From positions 2,046,001 to 2,110,000 of the forward strand of contig NZ_CP059162.1 in NCBI RefSeq assembly GCF_013466605.1: DNA of 64,000 nt, written 5' to 3'. The notes below the pieces were generated by a model that ran no database searches, had not been told where the DNA came from, and saw only the letters and a list, made by a program, of their open reading frames with translations. Positions 21,005-28,650 of this stretch are shown here, one piece after another. The first letter of the stretch is position 1. Every line of letters starts with the position of its first letter. This stretch comes from Pseudomonas chlororaphis subsp. aurantiaca (GTDB taxonomy: Bacteria; Pseudomonadota; Gammaproteobacteria; Pseudomonadales; Pseudomonadaceae). A program made the position numbers and the translations under genes.

Positions 21005-21988
21005 TTGAGTATCTCCCCTGCGTTAAAGCTGGTCCTGGCGACCACCGCGGTCATTTTGTGTTGGGCTTATTCCCCGGTGGGCATCCACATCGGCCTGGAG
21101 GGTTACGAGCCCGGCCATCTGGCGTTGCTGCGGTTTCTGATCGCTTCGCTGTTCATGGGTGCCATTGCCTTGGTGAAAAGAATCGCCTTGCCACGCTGGC
21201 GCGATCTGCCCTGGTTGTTGGTGCTGGGCTTTTTTGCCATCGCCTTGCATCACCTCAGCCTCAACTATGGCCAGCAGGGCTTGAGTGCGGGAGCGTCCAG
21301 TGTGTTGGCGCAGTCGGCGCCGATCTTCAGCACCCTGATTGCGTTTTTCTGGTTGAGGGAGCCGGTCAGCGGTTGGCGCTGGGGGTGTGTCGGGCTGGGG
21401 TTGCTCGGGGCGGTCGTGGTGGTCTGGGGCGACCAGGGCGTGGCATCGATCAAGCCCCAGGGGCTGCTGGTGCTGCTGGCGGCCTTCTCCTGGGGGTTGT
21501 ACTTCGTGTTGCAGCGGCGTTATTCGGGGCGCTACGACCTGTTGACCACCGTGTGCTACATGGTCTGGGTCGGCACCTTGCTGTTGAGTCTGTATTGGCC
21601 GGGGCTGACGGTCGCGGTAGTCCAGGCGCCCTGGCGGGTGAACCTGGCGGTATTGCTGCTGGGGCTGTTTCCCAGTGCGCTGGCTTACCTGGCGTGGGCC
21701 TATGTGCTGGCGCGAGTCGAGGTCAGCCGGGCGTCCATCGCCATGTACCTGATACCGCCGATCGCCATGCTGCTGGCGGCGCTGGTCCTGCAGGAGCGGG
21801 TGCATGGCGCGGTGGTGGTGGGGGCGGCTGTCGTCCTCGGCAGCGTGATGGCGATGCAGCTGGAGGGGCGTTGGTCGCGGCGTCGCTCGTTACTGCCGGA
21901 TGCTATCGTCGCGACGCCCGTTCACTCCAGGGCCAGGCACAGCACCCTGAGCCGATGCCCGTCCGGGTCCAGGGCGACGAAGGTGTAG
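21005..21988 (+). CDS. EamA/DMT family transporter
   Basis: This gene encodes a roughly 327-residue membrane protein with ten predicted spans and two EamA repeats (about residues 5-135 and 145-275), as in drug/metabolite exporters. No ATG is available at the expected place. A TTG at 21005 gives MSISPALKLVLATTAVILC and is the most likely start; an in-frame TTG at 20903 would overlap the LysR start and adds an unlikely extension. The last 30 or so residues are not hydrophobic and their codons overlap the convergent VOC gene by 67 bp. Regulation by the divergent LysR gene is likely. The substrate is unknown. Confidence 0.82.
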   Translation: MSISPALKLVLATTAVILCWAYSPVGIHIGLEGYEPGHLALLRFLIASLFMGAIALVKRIALPRWRDLPWLLVLGFFAIALHHLSLNYGQQGLSAGASSVLAQSAPIFSTLIAFFWLREPVSGWRWGCVGLGLLGAVVVVWGDQGVASIKPQGLLVLLAAFSWGLYFVLQRRYSGRYDLLTTVCYMVWVGTLLLSLYWPGLTVAVVQAPWRVNLAVLLLGLFPSALAYLAWAYVLARVEVSRASIAMYLIPPIAMLLAALVLQERVHGAVVVGAAVVLGSVMAMQLEGRWSRRRSLLPDAIVATPVHSRARHSTLSRCPSGSRATKV

Positions 21989-22296
21989 CCGAAGTCCAGG
22001 CGGGTCGGGGCCTGGGCGATGCTCACGCCGGATTCGGCCCATTGGCTGTGCAGCCGGTCGACGGTCTGGTTGTCGGTCACCGCCAGGGCCAATTCGCTGC
22101 CACCACCGGCGACCTGGGTGGCTGGCTCGACATCCTGCCTGGACCAGAGGCCGAGCTTGAGTCCCGAATCGAGGATGAACAGGGCGAAGGTCGGCGACAG
22201 CTCGACCGGCGGCCTGTCCAGCAGGCGGCTGTAGAAATTGGCGCTGGTGGCGGGGCTGTCGACGTATAGCAGAAGGTAAGTGCTGGTAGCGATCAT
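21922..22296 (-). CDS. VOC family (glyoxalase/bleomycin resistance-like) protein
   Basis: This gene encodes a 124-residue single-domain vicinal-oxygen-chelate protein: MIATSTYLLLYVDSPATSANFYSRLL at the start, a middle sheet with FALFILDSGLKLGLW, and the closing FVALDPDGHRLRVL. Such proteins may be lyases, dioxygenases or drug-binding proteins. The AGGAG Shine-Dalgarno at the 22296 start is clear. It overlaps the 3' end of the EamA gene tail to tail. The specific function cannot be told from the sequence. Confidence 0.85.
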   Translation of the reverse strand: MIATSTYLLLYVDSPATSANFYSRLLDRPPVELSPTFALFILDSGLKLGLWSRQDVEPATQVAGGGSELALAVTDNQTVDRLHSQWAESGVSIAQAPTRLDFGYTFVALDPDGHRLRVLCLALE

Positions 22297-22438
22297 CTGG
22301 ACTCCTGGAAAGGTTGGGCTGCGCACGCCAGCTTAAGGGGCGCCGTTGTCAGTTCCTGTCAGGAGTCATCTGGGGGAAATAAAGAGGAGGCAGGCTATCG
22401 GCTTCGATAGGGCTGCCTCCTCTGCGTGTTGCTCGGCT

Positions 22439-22753
22439 CTAAGGCTTGGACAAGGCCAGGTCTACCGCTGCTATCAGCTTTCCCAGGTCCTTCGGGGTGG
22501 CTTTGTGAATGACACCGAACAGATACGCCCGCTGTTCGTCTTCGTCGCCCAGATCTGCGAAAAAGGCTTTCAGCTTCACTCCCAGTACATCGGCCAGCAG
22601 GAACAGCGCTTCCACACTGGGGGTGTAGGTGCCGGTTTCGAAGCGGCTGATGGTTTTAGGGTCAAAACCGGTTTTTTCGCCTAGTTCAGCCTGAGTAAGC
22701 CCCGCTACCTTGCGGTAACGCCTGATGGCTGGACCCAAACTTGAAATTTGCAT
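22439..22753 (-). CDS. XRE family helix-turn-helix regulator
   Basis: This gene encodes a 104-residue protein with a Cro/C1-type helix-turn-helix over residues 8-62 (IRRYRKVAGLTQAELGEKTG, then TISRFETGTYTPSVEALFLLADVLGV). A short acidic C-terminal tail follows. It stands alone, with an AT-richer 430 bp upstream. Prophage-like relatives of this size exist, but no phage genes are nearby. Targets are unknown. Confidence 0.85.
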   Translation of the reverse strand: MQISSLGPAIRRYRKVAGLTQAELGEKTGFDPKTISRFETGTYTPSVEALFLLADVLGVKLKAFFADLGDEDEQRAYLFGVIHKATPKDLGKLIAAVDLALSKP

Positions 22754-23189
22754 CGCTCAATTCCCATTTAGAATCAAGAACTTAACGATAAATCTTTGCA
22801 TTAGGCAACGCCATGATTCATCACCTTGTCTTGCAAAATGTGATGCAATTCGTAGAATCGACGCTTCGGACAGGCATTTGGTGATCTAGTTTCAGAAGAT
22901 GAACTGATGAAACAAGAGCTCATTGCATTTTCCTTGTTCACCAGAATCGAGGGTATGGCACAGGCGCGAACGTCTCGCTGATGATTGCCAGTGTCCCACC
23001 CGCCAAATTCGGCTGATCCTTAAGTGATTTTAGTTGGTCTTCGTCGATTCGAAGGTCAATGACGGTGTCGGTCGCTGTACGGTTGCAATTGTGTCAGGTG
23101 GGGCAAGACGGTGCGCCATTTTCCGTGAGTCGGCCTCTTGCCGGCTTGTCTGGGCTGGCATTGTCGAATGCTGTCTATGGAGTTTTAAC
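22754..23189. other. 436-bp gene-poor, relatively AT-rich gap
   Basis: No convincing gene is seen. Composition is lower in GC than the flanks. A 24-codon frame at 22907-22981 (MKQELIAFSLFTRIEG...) has no support. The right end carries a GGAG ribosome site at 23178-23182 for the mini ORF that starts at 23190. Confidence 0.5.
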
Positions 23190-23336
23190 GTGCGTCTGAA
23201 TGTGCCGGTCACCTCTGTTGAGCAGATATTTTCGGACCAGCAGCCCAGGCCTGCCTGGGATTGCGAAAATATTGAGAGTGAACGCCCAAACATCTCTTCC
23301 GGGCCCCGTGCCCTGGTCGAGCGGTTCAACCGCTAG
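23190..23336 (+). CDS. 48-residue ORF resembling fused N- and C-terminal ends of an Aer-type chemoreceptor
   Basis: It begins GTG with a GGAG site eight bases upstream. The first 20 residues (VRLNVPVTSVEQIFSDQQPR) match the beginning of the Aer receptor encoded at 50863 in this window ([20 protein letters not shown]) at R, N, PVT, E, F and QQ. The last residues RALVERFNR match the Aer C-terminus YSLVERFNR. The whole PAS, membrane and signalling parts are missing. It lies 18 bp upstream of, and probably in one transcript with, the PAS-GGDEF-EAL gene. It could be an internally deleted receptor remnant or a kept small protein. Homology is my reading by eye. Confidence 0.5.
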   Translation: MRLNVPVTSVEQIFSDQQPRPAWDCENIESERPNISSGPRALVERFNR

Positions 23337-23354
23337 CGACAGTGAGTCAGACTC

Positions 23355-25055
23355 ATGGATGAGAAATACCGCAGGGCCGTGGATGCAGCCGCCATTTTTT
23401 CCGAAACCGACCTGACCGGCCGGATCACTTACGTCAACGACCAGTTCTGTTCGATTTCCGGCTACAGCCGCGAAGAGCTGCTGGGCGCCAATCACCGGAT
23501 CCTCGGCTCCGGTCTGCACCCTCCCGAGTTCTTCAGCACCATGTGGCGCACCATTGCCCTGGGCCAGGTCTGGAAGGGCGAGATCTGCAACCGGGCCAAG
23601 GACGGGAGCCTGTATTGGGTCGACAGCACCGTCGTGCCCTTGCTCGATGAGGCCACTGGCCGGGTCCAGCGTTATGTGGCGATCCGCTTCGATATCAGCG
23701 AAAAACGGCGCTTGTTGCACTCGCTGCAATGGCGGGTCGGGCACGACGTGCTGACCGGTTTGCCCAACCGTTCCTTCCTTTCCGACCTGCTCAACCAGGC
23801 GCTGGATTACTCGCGCAAGGAAAACATCGCGCTGGCGGTGTGCATGCTCGATCTCGATGGCTTCAAGGCGGTCAACGATGGCTACGGGCACGCCAGCGGC
23901 GATCTGTTGCTGGTGGAGGTAGCGGCGCGCCTGCGCTCGATCATTCGCGGCGAAGACGTGGTGGCGCGCCTGGCCGGGGACGAGTTCGTGCTGATCCTGC
24001 GCCATGTGCGCGACATTCGCGAGTTGCGGGCGGCGCTGCATCGGGTGCTGGGGGTGATCTCCACGCCTTATCTGATCCAGGACAAGGAGATCAATGTCTG
24101 CGCCAGTATCGGCGTGACGCTGTTTCCCGCCGACAACGATGACGCCGACACTTTGCTGCGGCATGCCGACCAGGCGATGTACGTGGCCAAGCAGAGCGGG
24201 CGCAATCGCTTTCACTTGTTCGACGTGTCGCGGGACCGCGAGGTCAAGGCCACCCACCAGACCGTGGAACGGGTCCGGCAGGCGCTGGCGGCCGGCGAGC
24301 TGTGCCTGCACTTTCAACCCAAGGTCAATATGCGCAGTGGCGAGGTGGTGGGCTTCGAGGCATTGCTGCGTTGGCAGCACCCGCAGCGGGGCATGGTCGC
24401 GCCTCGGGAGTTCCTGCCGCTGGTGGAGGAAACCGACCTGATCATCGATATCGGCGAGTGGGTGATGGAGCAGGTCATGGCTCAGTTGCGGCAATGGCAA
24501 CTGACCGGGCAGCGCTGGCCGATCAGTGTCAACATTGCTGCCCGGCATTTCCAGCGGGCGGACTTCGTCGACCGGCTCAAGGCGGTGCTCGAGCGTCATC
24601 CGCAGATTGCCCCGCAGTTGTTGGACCTGGAAATCGTCGAGGCGGTGGCGGTGGAGAATATCCAGCACGTCAGCGCTTGCCTCGAGGCCTGCCAGGCGCT
24701 GGGGGTGCAGTTTTCCCTGGGAGATTTCGGCACCGGGCATTCGTCGCTGAGCTACCTCAAGCGCTTGCGCACCCAGACCATCAAGATCGACCGCATGTTT
24801 GTCCGCGACATGCTGCACGACAAGGGCGATCTGGCGCTGACCCAGGCCTTGATCGGCCTGGCCCGGGCGTTTGACCGGCAGGTGGTGGCCGAGGGCCTGG
24901 AAAGCATGGAACACGGCGAGTTGCTGATGTCGCTGGGCTGCGACGTGGCGCAGGGTTATTTCATCGCCCCGCCCATGCCGGCCAGCGAGGTGCCGGGCTG
25001 GGTGGCAACCTTCCTGCCGCCGCTGGAATGGTGTCCGCACGACGAAGTCGGCTGA
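23355..25055 (+). CDS. PAS-GGDEF-EAL protein (cyclic-di-GMP turnover or sensing)
   Basis: This 566-residue protein has no membrane span. A PAS domain at about residues 5-115 (GRITYVNDQFCSISGYSREEL) is followed by a GGDEF domain at about 122-290 and an EAL domain at about 300-555. The diguanylate cyclase signature reads AGDEF (207-211), with an RGED inhibitory site at 198-201. The EAL motif is present (335-337), as are NIAARHF and Glu-429. However the metal-binding DDFGTG reads GDFGTG, so the first Asp is Gly-456. Phosphodiesterase activity may therefore be weak or lost. It is preceded by the mini Aer-like ORF. The signal sensed by PAS is unknown. Confidence 0.92.
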   Translation: MDEKYRRAVDAAAIFSETDLTGRITYVNDQFCSISGYSREELLGANHRILGSGLHPPEFFSTMWRTIALGQVWKGEICNRAKDGSLYWVDSTVVPLLDEATGRVQRYVAIRFDISEKRRLLHSLQWRVGHDVLTGLPNRSFLSDLLNQALDYSRKENIALAVCMLDLDGFKAVNDGYGHASGDLLLVEVAARLRSIIRGEDVVARLAGDEFVLILRHVRDIRELRAALHRVLGVISTPYLIQDKEINVCASIGVTLFPADNDDADTLLRHADQAMYVAKQSGRNRFHLFDVSRDREVKATHQTVERVRQALAAGELCLHFQPKVNMRSGEVVGFEALLRWQHPQRGMVAPREFLPLVEETDLIIDIGEWVMEQVMAQLRQWQLTGQRWPISVNIAARHFQRADFVDRLKAVLERHPQIAPQLLDLEIVEAVAVENIQHVSACLEACQALGVQFSLGDFGTGHSSLSYLKRLRTQTIKIDRMFVRDMLHDKGDLALTQALIGLARAFDRQVVAEGLESMEHGELLMSLGCDVAQGYFIAPPMPASEVPGWVATFLPPLEWCPHDEVG

Positions 25056-25058
25056 CGC

Positions 25059-25832
25059 CTAAGGTGCCTCGTAGCTCTGCGGGGCGCTCTCGGTCGGCCT
25101 GCGGCCGGTGTACAGGCCGATGAGGTCGTCGATCTCTCCCGACATTTTCATGCGCAACAAGGTGCGCAGCACTCGTTGCACCGGCAGCGCCGGATCGTTG
25201 CGGACGACGCAGCCGACCGCCTGTTCCTGCAGGACGGCCACGCTGTGCAGTTGCTGTTCGGGCGGCAAGGTCTGATTGAACCAGTCCAGCGTCCATTGGT
25301 TGCTCACTGCGTAGCGGTAGCGGCCGGCCCAGAGTTTTTGCAGCACCTGTTCCTGGTTGCGCGCGTCGTCGCGGAGTAACTGGTGGTTGTCGAACAAGGG
25401 TTGCAGGGAAGGGTAGGTGTAGCTGAGGACGGTGCCGATGGGCTGCGTCGGCAGGTCCCGGGGCGTGACCGGGAATAAGTGTCGCTCGCGGCTGACCAAC
25501 AGGTCGCGCTGAATGAACAGCGGGATGCTCCAGATGTAATCGCCGGCCTGGTTGGGCAGCCAGGACTGGGCGGCATAACAGCGGACATCGATTTCCCCAT
25601 GATCCATGGCCGCCTGCACGCGGGCCCGCGCCAGGACGTGGAATTCGGCCGGGGTGCCGACCTGGGTGGCGAGGCTGGCCATCATGTCGTGGAGAATGCC
25701 CTGAGTGGGCCGGCCACGTTCGATCTGTACCACGGGCATGGCCCAGCTATCGGGGATCGAGAAGCGCAGGGCCGGTTCTGCGGCAAAACCATTCATGGCA
25801 ACCAGCAGAAAGGCGCCCAAGGCTAAACGCAT
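25059..25832 (-). CDS. periplasmic substrate-binding protein (SBP family 3-like)
   Basis: This gene encodes a 257-residue protein with a signal peptide (MRLALGAFLLVAMNGFAAEP, cleavage near residue 18). A type II periplasmic binding fold follows, with SIPDSWAMPVVQIERGRPTQGILHD at the start and AVGCVVRNDPALPVQRVLRTLLRM near the end, typical of amino-acid-type solute-binding domains. The start at 25832 has a GGAG site, and the upstream extension to 25913 lacks one. No permease or ATPase genes adjoin it, so it may be a stand-alone sensor-like or orphan protein. It is convergent with the c-di-GMP gene, only 3 bp apart. Confidence 0.78.
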   Translation of the reverse strand: MRLALGAFLLVAMNGFAAEPALRFSIPDSWAMPVVQIERGRPTQGILHDMMASLATQVGTPAEFHVLARARVQAAMDHGEIDVRCYAAQSWLPNQAGDYIWSIPLFIQRDLLVSRERHLFPVTPRDLPTQPIGTVLSYTYPSLQPLFDNHQLLRDDARNQEQVLQKLWAGRYRYAVSNQWTLDWFNQTLPPEQQLHSVAVLQEQAVGCVVRNDPALPVQRVLRTLLRMKMSGEIDDLIGLYTGRRPTESAPQSYEAP

Positions 25833-25971
25833 AGAGTCTCCGCGCAGGAAAAGGCCGCTGACGAGCCTGACAAAAAGCAGCTTAGCCAGATTAGACGAGC
25901 GCACCGGATGCAATTTCGCCCTTGCTCCGCTAGCATTACGGGCTTCCGCTTCCCAGTTGCGACGGTTTTCG

Positions 25972-28068
25972 ATGAGTTATCAGGTTCTTGCACGTAAATG
26001 GCGTCCGCGCTCGTTTCGCGAAATGGTCGGCCAGACCCATGTGCTCAAGGCTCTGATCAATGCCTTGGACAGCCAGCGGCTGCACCATGCCTATCTGTTT
26101 ACCGGCACTCGCGGGGTGGGCAAGACCACCATCGCGCGGATCATTGCCAAATGCCTGAACTGTGAAACAGGCATTACTTCCACACCCTGCGGCACTTGCT
26201 CGGTATGCCGCGAGATCGACGAAGGGCGTTTCGTCGACCTGATCGAGATCGACGCCGCGAGCCGGACCAAGGTCGAGGACACCCGCGAGCTGCTGGACAA
26301 CGTGCAGTACGCCCCGAGCCGCGGACGCTTCAAGGTCTACCTGATCGACGAAGTGCACATGCTGTCCAGCCACTCGTTCAACGCCTTGTTGAAAACCCTG
26401 GAAGAGCCGCCGCCCTACGTCAAATTCATTCTGGCGACCACCGACCCGCAGAAACTTCCGGCAACGATTCTTTCGCGCTGCCTGCAGTTCTCCCTGAAGA
26501 ACATGACCCCGGAACGGGTGGTCGAGCACCTGACTCATGTGCTGGGCGTCGAGAACGTGCCGTTCGAAGACGACGCGCTATGGCTGTTGGGCCGCGCCGC
26601 CGACGGTTCGATGCGCGATGCCATGAGCCTCACCGACCAGGCCATTGCCTTCGGTGAAGGCAAGGTCATGGCCGCCGATGTGCGGGCGATGCTCGGCACC
26701 CTCGATCACGGCCAGGTCTACGACGTCCTGCATGCGCTGATCAACGGCGATGCCAAGGCCTTGCTCGAGGCTGTGCGCCACCTGGCCGAACAGGGGCCGG
26801 ACTGGAACGGCGTGCTGTCGGAGATTCTCAACGTCCTGCACCGTGTGGCCATTGCCCAGGCCTTGCCGGACGGTGTCGACAACGGGCATGGCGACCGCGA
26901 CCGGGTGCTGGCCCTGGCCCAGGCGTTGCCGGCCGAAGATGTGCAGTTCTATTACCAGATGGGCTTGATCGGCCGGCGCGACCTGCCGCTGGCACCGGAC
27001 CCGCGCGGTGGTTTCGAGATGGTCCTGCTGCGGATGCTGGCCTTCCGGCCAGCGGACTCGGCAGATGCGCCGAGACAGCCGCTAAAGCCAGTGGGGATCA
27101 GCCAGGCCACAGTTGATTCCGCCCAATCCGTGGCTGGCGCAGCCGTTGCTGCTCCGGTAAGTGTTGCCGCCGCTCCGGTTGCGGCGCCGGTGGTCGAGGC
27201 CGCTCCAGCGGTTGCCCCTACGCCTGTTCCTGCAGTGCCCGTGGCGCCTGCGCCACAGCCTGTGGTCGAGACACCAGCGCAGGCAGCGCCTGTCGCCGCC
27301 GAAGAGGTGGTCGACCTGCCGTGGAACGACCCGGTCGAACCGGTCGTCGCGCAGCAGCCGGCCGTCGAGCCCGTGCTGGAGACCGCCGCGGAGCAGCCTG
27401 AGCTGACCCCGATGCCGACGCCGACCCCGGACAGCGTGGTGCCGGATGCGCCGGAATGGGTCAGTGCCCCGGTGCCGGAGCCCAGCGTTGCCGAGGTCGA
27501 TGCCGCGACACCGGGCATTGACCTGGATGACGAGCCGCCGCTGGACGAAGACTACATCGAGCCGGACATGGATTCGGCCTACAGCTACCTGGACGAACTG
27601 GCCAGCGAACACGCCGCCGATCCCGAGCCGGAACCCGAGCCGCTGCCGGCTGCCCAGCCGGCCACCGGCCTTGCGCTGGAGTGGCTGGAACTGTTCCCGA
27701 AACTGCCGATTTCCGGGATGACGGCGAGCATCGCCGCCAACTGCACCTTGATCGCCGCCGAAGGCGACAACTGGTTGCTGCACCTGGACCCGGCCCACAG
27801 CGCCTTGTTCAACGCCACCCAGCAGCGGCGCCTGAACGATGCCCTGAACCAGTATCACCAGCGCACGCTGACGGTGAGCATCGAGCTGATCAAGCCCGAG
27901 CAGGAAACTCCGGCCCAGGCCGCGTCGCGCCGCCGTGCCAATCGCCAGCGCGAAGCCGAGGAGTCGATCCACGGCGATCCGTTCATCCAGCAGATGGTGC
28001 GGGAGTTCGGCGCGGTGGTCCGTCACGATACTATTGAACCTGTCGAGGCCCTGGTCAGCCAGGGTTAA
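25972..28068 (+). CDS. dnaX: DNA polymerase III subunits gamma/tau
   Basis: This gene encodes the 698-residue clamp-loader ATPase. Walker A is GTRGVGKT at 45-52. The zinc site is Cys-64, -73, -76 and -79. The Walker B region VYLIDEVHML and the SRC arginine-finger motif (ILSRCLQF) are present. After about residue 370 comes a long Ala/Pro/Val/Glu-rich linker, and then the tau C-terminal domain that contacts the polymerase (about 560-698). The start at 25972 gives the conserved MSYQVLARKWRP. I see no A-run slippery heptamer like the E. coli frameshift site, so a short gamma form is not predicted from sequence. ybaB and recR follow, as in most bacteria. Confidence 0.96.
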   Translation: MSYQVLARKWRPRSFREMVGQTHVLKALINALDSQRLHHAYLFTGTRGVGKTTIARIIAKCLNCETGITSTPCGTCSVCREIDEGRFVDLIEIDAASRTKVEDTRELLDNVQYAPSRGRFKVYLIDEVHMLSSHSFNALLKTLEEPPPYVKFILATTDPQKLPATILSRCLQFSLKNMTPERVVEHLTHVLGVENVPFEDDALWLLGRAADGSMRDAMSLTDQAIAFGEGKVMAADVRAMLGTLDHGQVYDVLHALINGDAKALLEAVRHLAEQGPDWNGVLSEILNVLHRVAIAQALPDGVDNGHGDRDRVLALAQALPAEDVQFYYQMGLIGRRDLPLAPDPRGGFEMVLLRMLAFRPADSADAPRQPLKPVGISQATVDSAQSVAGAAVAAPVSVAAAPVAAPVVEAAPAVAPTPVPAVPVAPAPQPVVETPAQAAPVAAEEVVDLPWNDPVEPVVAQQPAVEPVLETAAEQPELTPMPTPTPDSVVPDAPEWVSAPVPEPSVAEVDAATPGIDLDDEPPLDEDYIEPDMDSAYSYLDELASEHAADPEPEPEPLPAAQPATGLALEWLELFPKLPISGMTASIAANCTLIAAEGDNWLLHLDPAHSALFNATQQRRLNDALNQYHQRTLTVSIELIKPEQETPAQAASRRRANRQREAEESIHGDPFIQQMVREFGAVVRHDTIEPVEALVSQG

Positions 28069-28134
28069 TAACTGAAGGGCGCCGGGCCCTGAGGCCGGGC
28101 GCTGTTTATATCCAAGTACTTTGAGGTGATTCCC

Positions 28135-28473
28135 ATGATGAAAGGTGGCATGGCCGGCCTGATGAAGCAGGCGCAGCAGATGCAGGAAAAGATGGCCAAG
28201 ATGCAGGAAGAGCTGGCCAACGCCGAAGTCACCGGCAAGGCGGGTGGCGATATGGTCACCGTGGTCATGACCGGTCGTCACGACATCAAGCGCGTGAGCA
28301 TCGACCCAAGCCTGCTGGAAGGTGTCAGCGAAGATGACCGCGAAGTGCTGGAAGATCTGTTCGCTGCCGCCGTCAATGACGCCGTGCGCAAGATCGAAGC
28401 CAACAGCCAGGACAAGATGTCCGGCATGACCGCTGGCATGCAACTGCCACCGGGTATGAAACTGCCGTTCTGA
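28135..28473 (+). CDS. ybaB: YbaB/EbfC family nucleoid-associated protein
   Basis: This gene encodes a 112-residue protein beginning [24 protein letters not shown], the long N-terminal helix of the YbaB family. A DNA-contacting sheet ([19 protein letters not shown]) and a Met/Gly/Pro-rich tail follow. Family members are small dimers that bind DNA and are usually encoded between dnaX and recR, as here. The start at 28135 is set by GAGGTG a few bases upstream. The operon is closed by a strong terminator 27 bp after the stop, so recR is expressed separately in this strain. Confidence 0.93.
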   Translation: MMKGGMAGLMKQAQQMQEKMAKMQEELANAEVTGKAGGDMVTVVMTGRHDIKRVSIDPSLLEGVSEDDREVLEDLFAAAVNDAVRKIEANSQDKMSGMTAGMQLPPGMKLPF

Positions 28474-28499
28474 TTCGCGCCAGCGCATCGGACGGACTT

Positions 28500-28532
28500 A
28501 AAAATGCCAGGCATCGCGCCTGGCATTTTTGT
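28500..28532. terminator. intrinsic terminator after ybaB
   Basis: A 13-bp stem AAAAATGCCAGGC / GCCTGGCATTTTT with an ATCGC loop is followed by GTTTGT. It ends the dnaX-ybaB transcript. Confidence 0.9.
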
Positions 28533-28542
28533 TTGTGGCGCC

Positions 28543-28560
28543 TGTAGCCGCTGCCGCAGG
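28543..28560. repeat. solo REP fragment TGTAGCCGCTGCCGCAGG
   Basis: Eighteen bases identical to the outer arm of the REP doublets at 17751 and 19567, but without a facing partner. It is probably the remains of a degraded doublet. Confidence 0.7.
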
Positions 28561-28650
28561 TGAGGGTAGGAGAAACATCGAACGCCGGGCGCTGTGCGAT
28601 GGTCTGCACTCTGTATGGCCCGATTCAATTCTCGATAAGGAGTTGCTCTG

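Noticed and set aside
22907..22981. A 24-codon frame MKQELIAFSLFTRIEG in the gap before the mini-Aer ORF
   Set aside because: It is short, without a ribosome site or any known match, and the length is expected by chance in an AT-richer stretch.
25705..25971. Extension of dnaX to an upstream start
   Set aside because: The conserved DnaX N-terminus MSYQVLARKWRP begins at 25972; the extension is antisense to the binding-protein gene.
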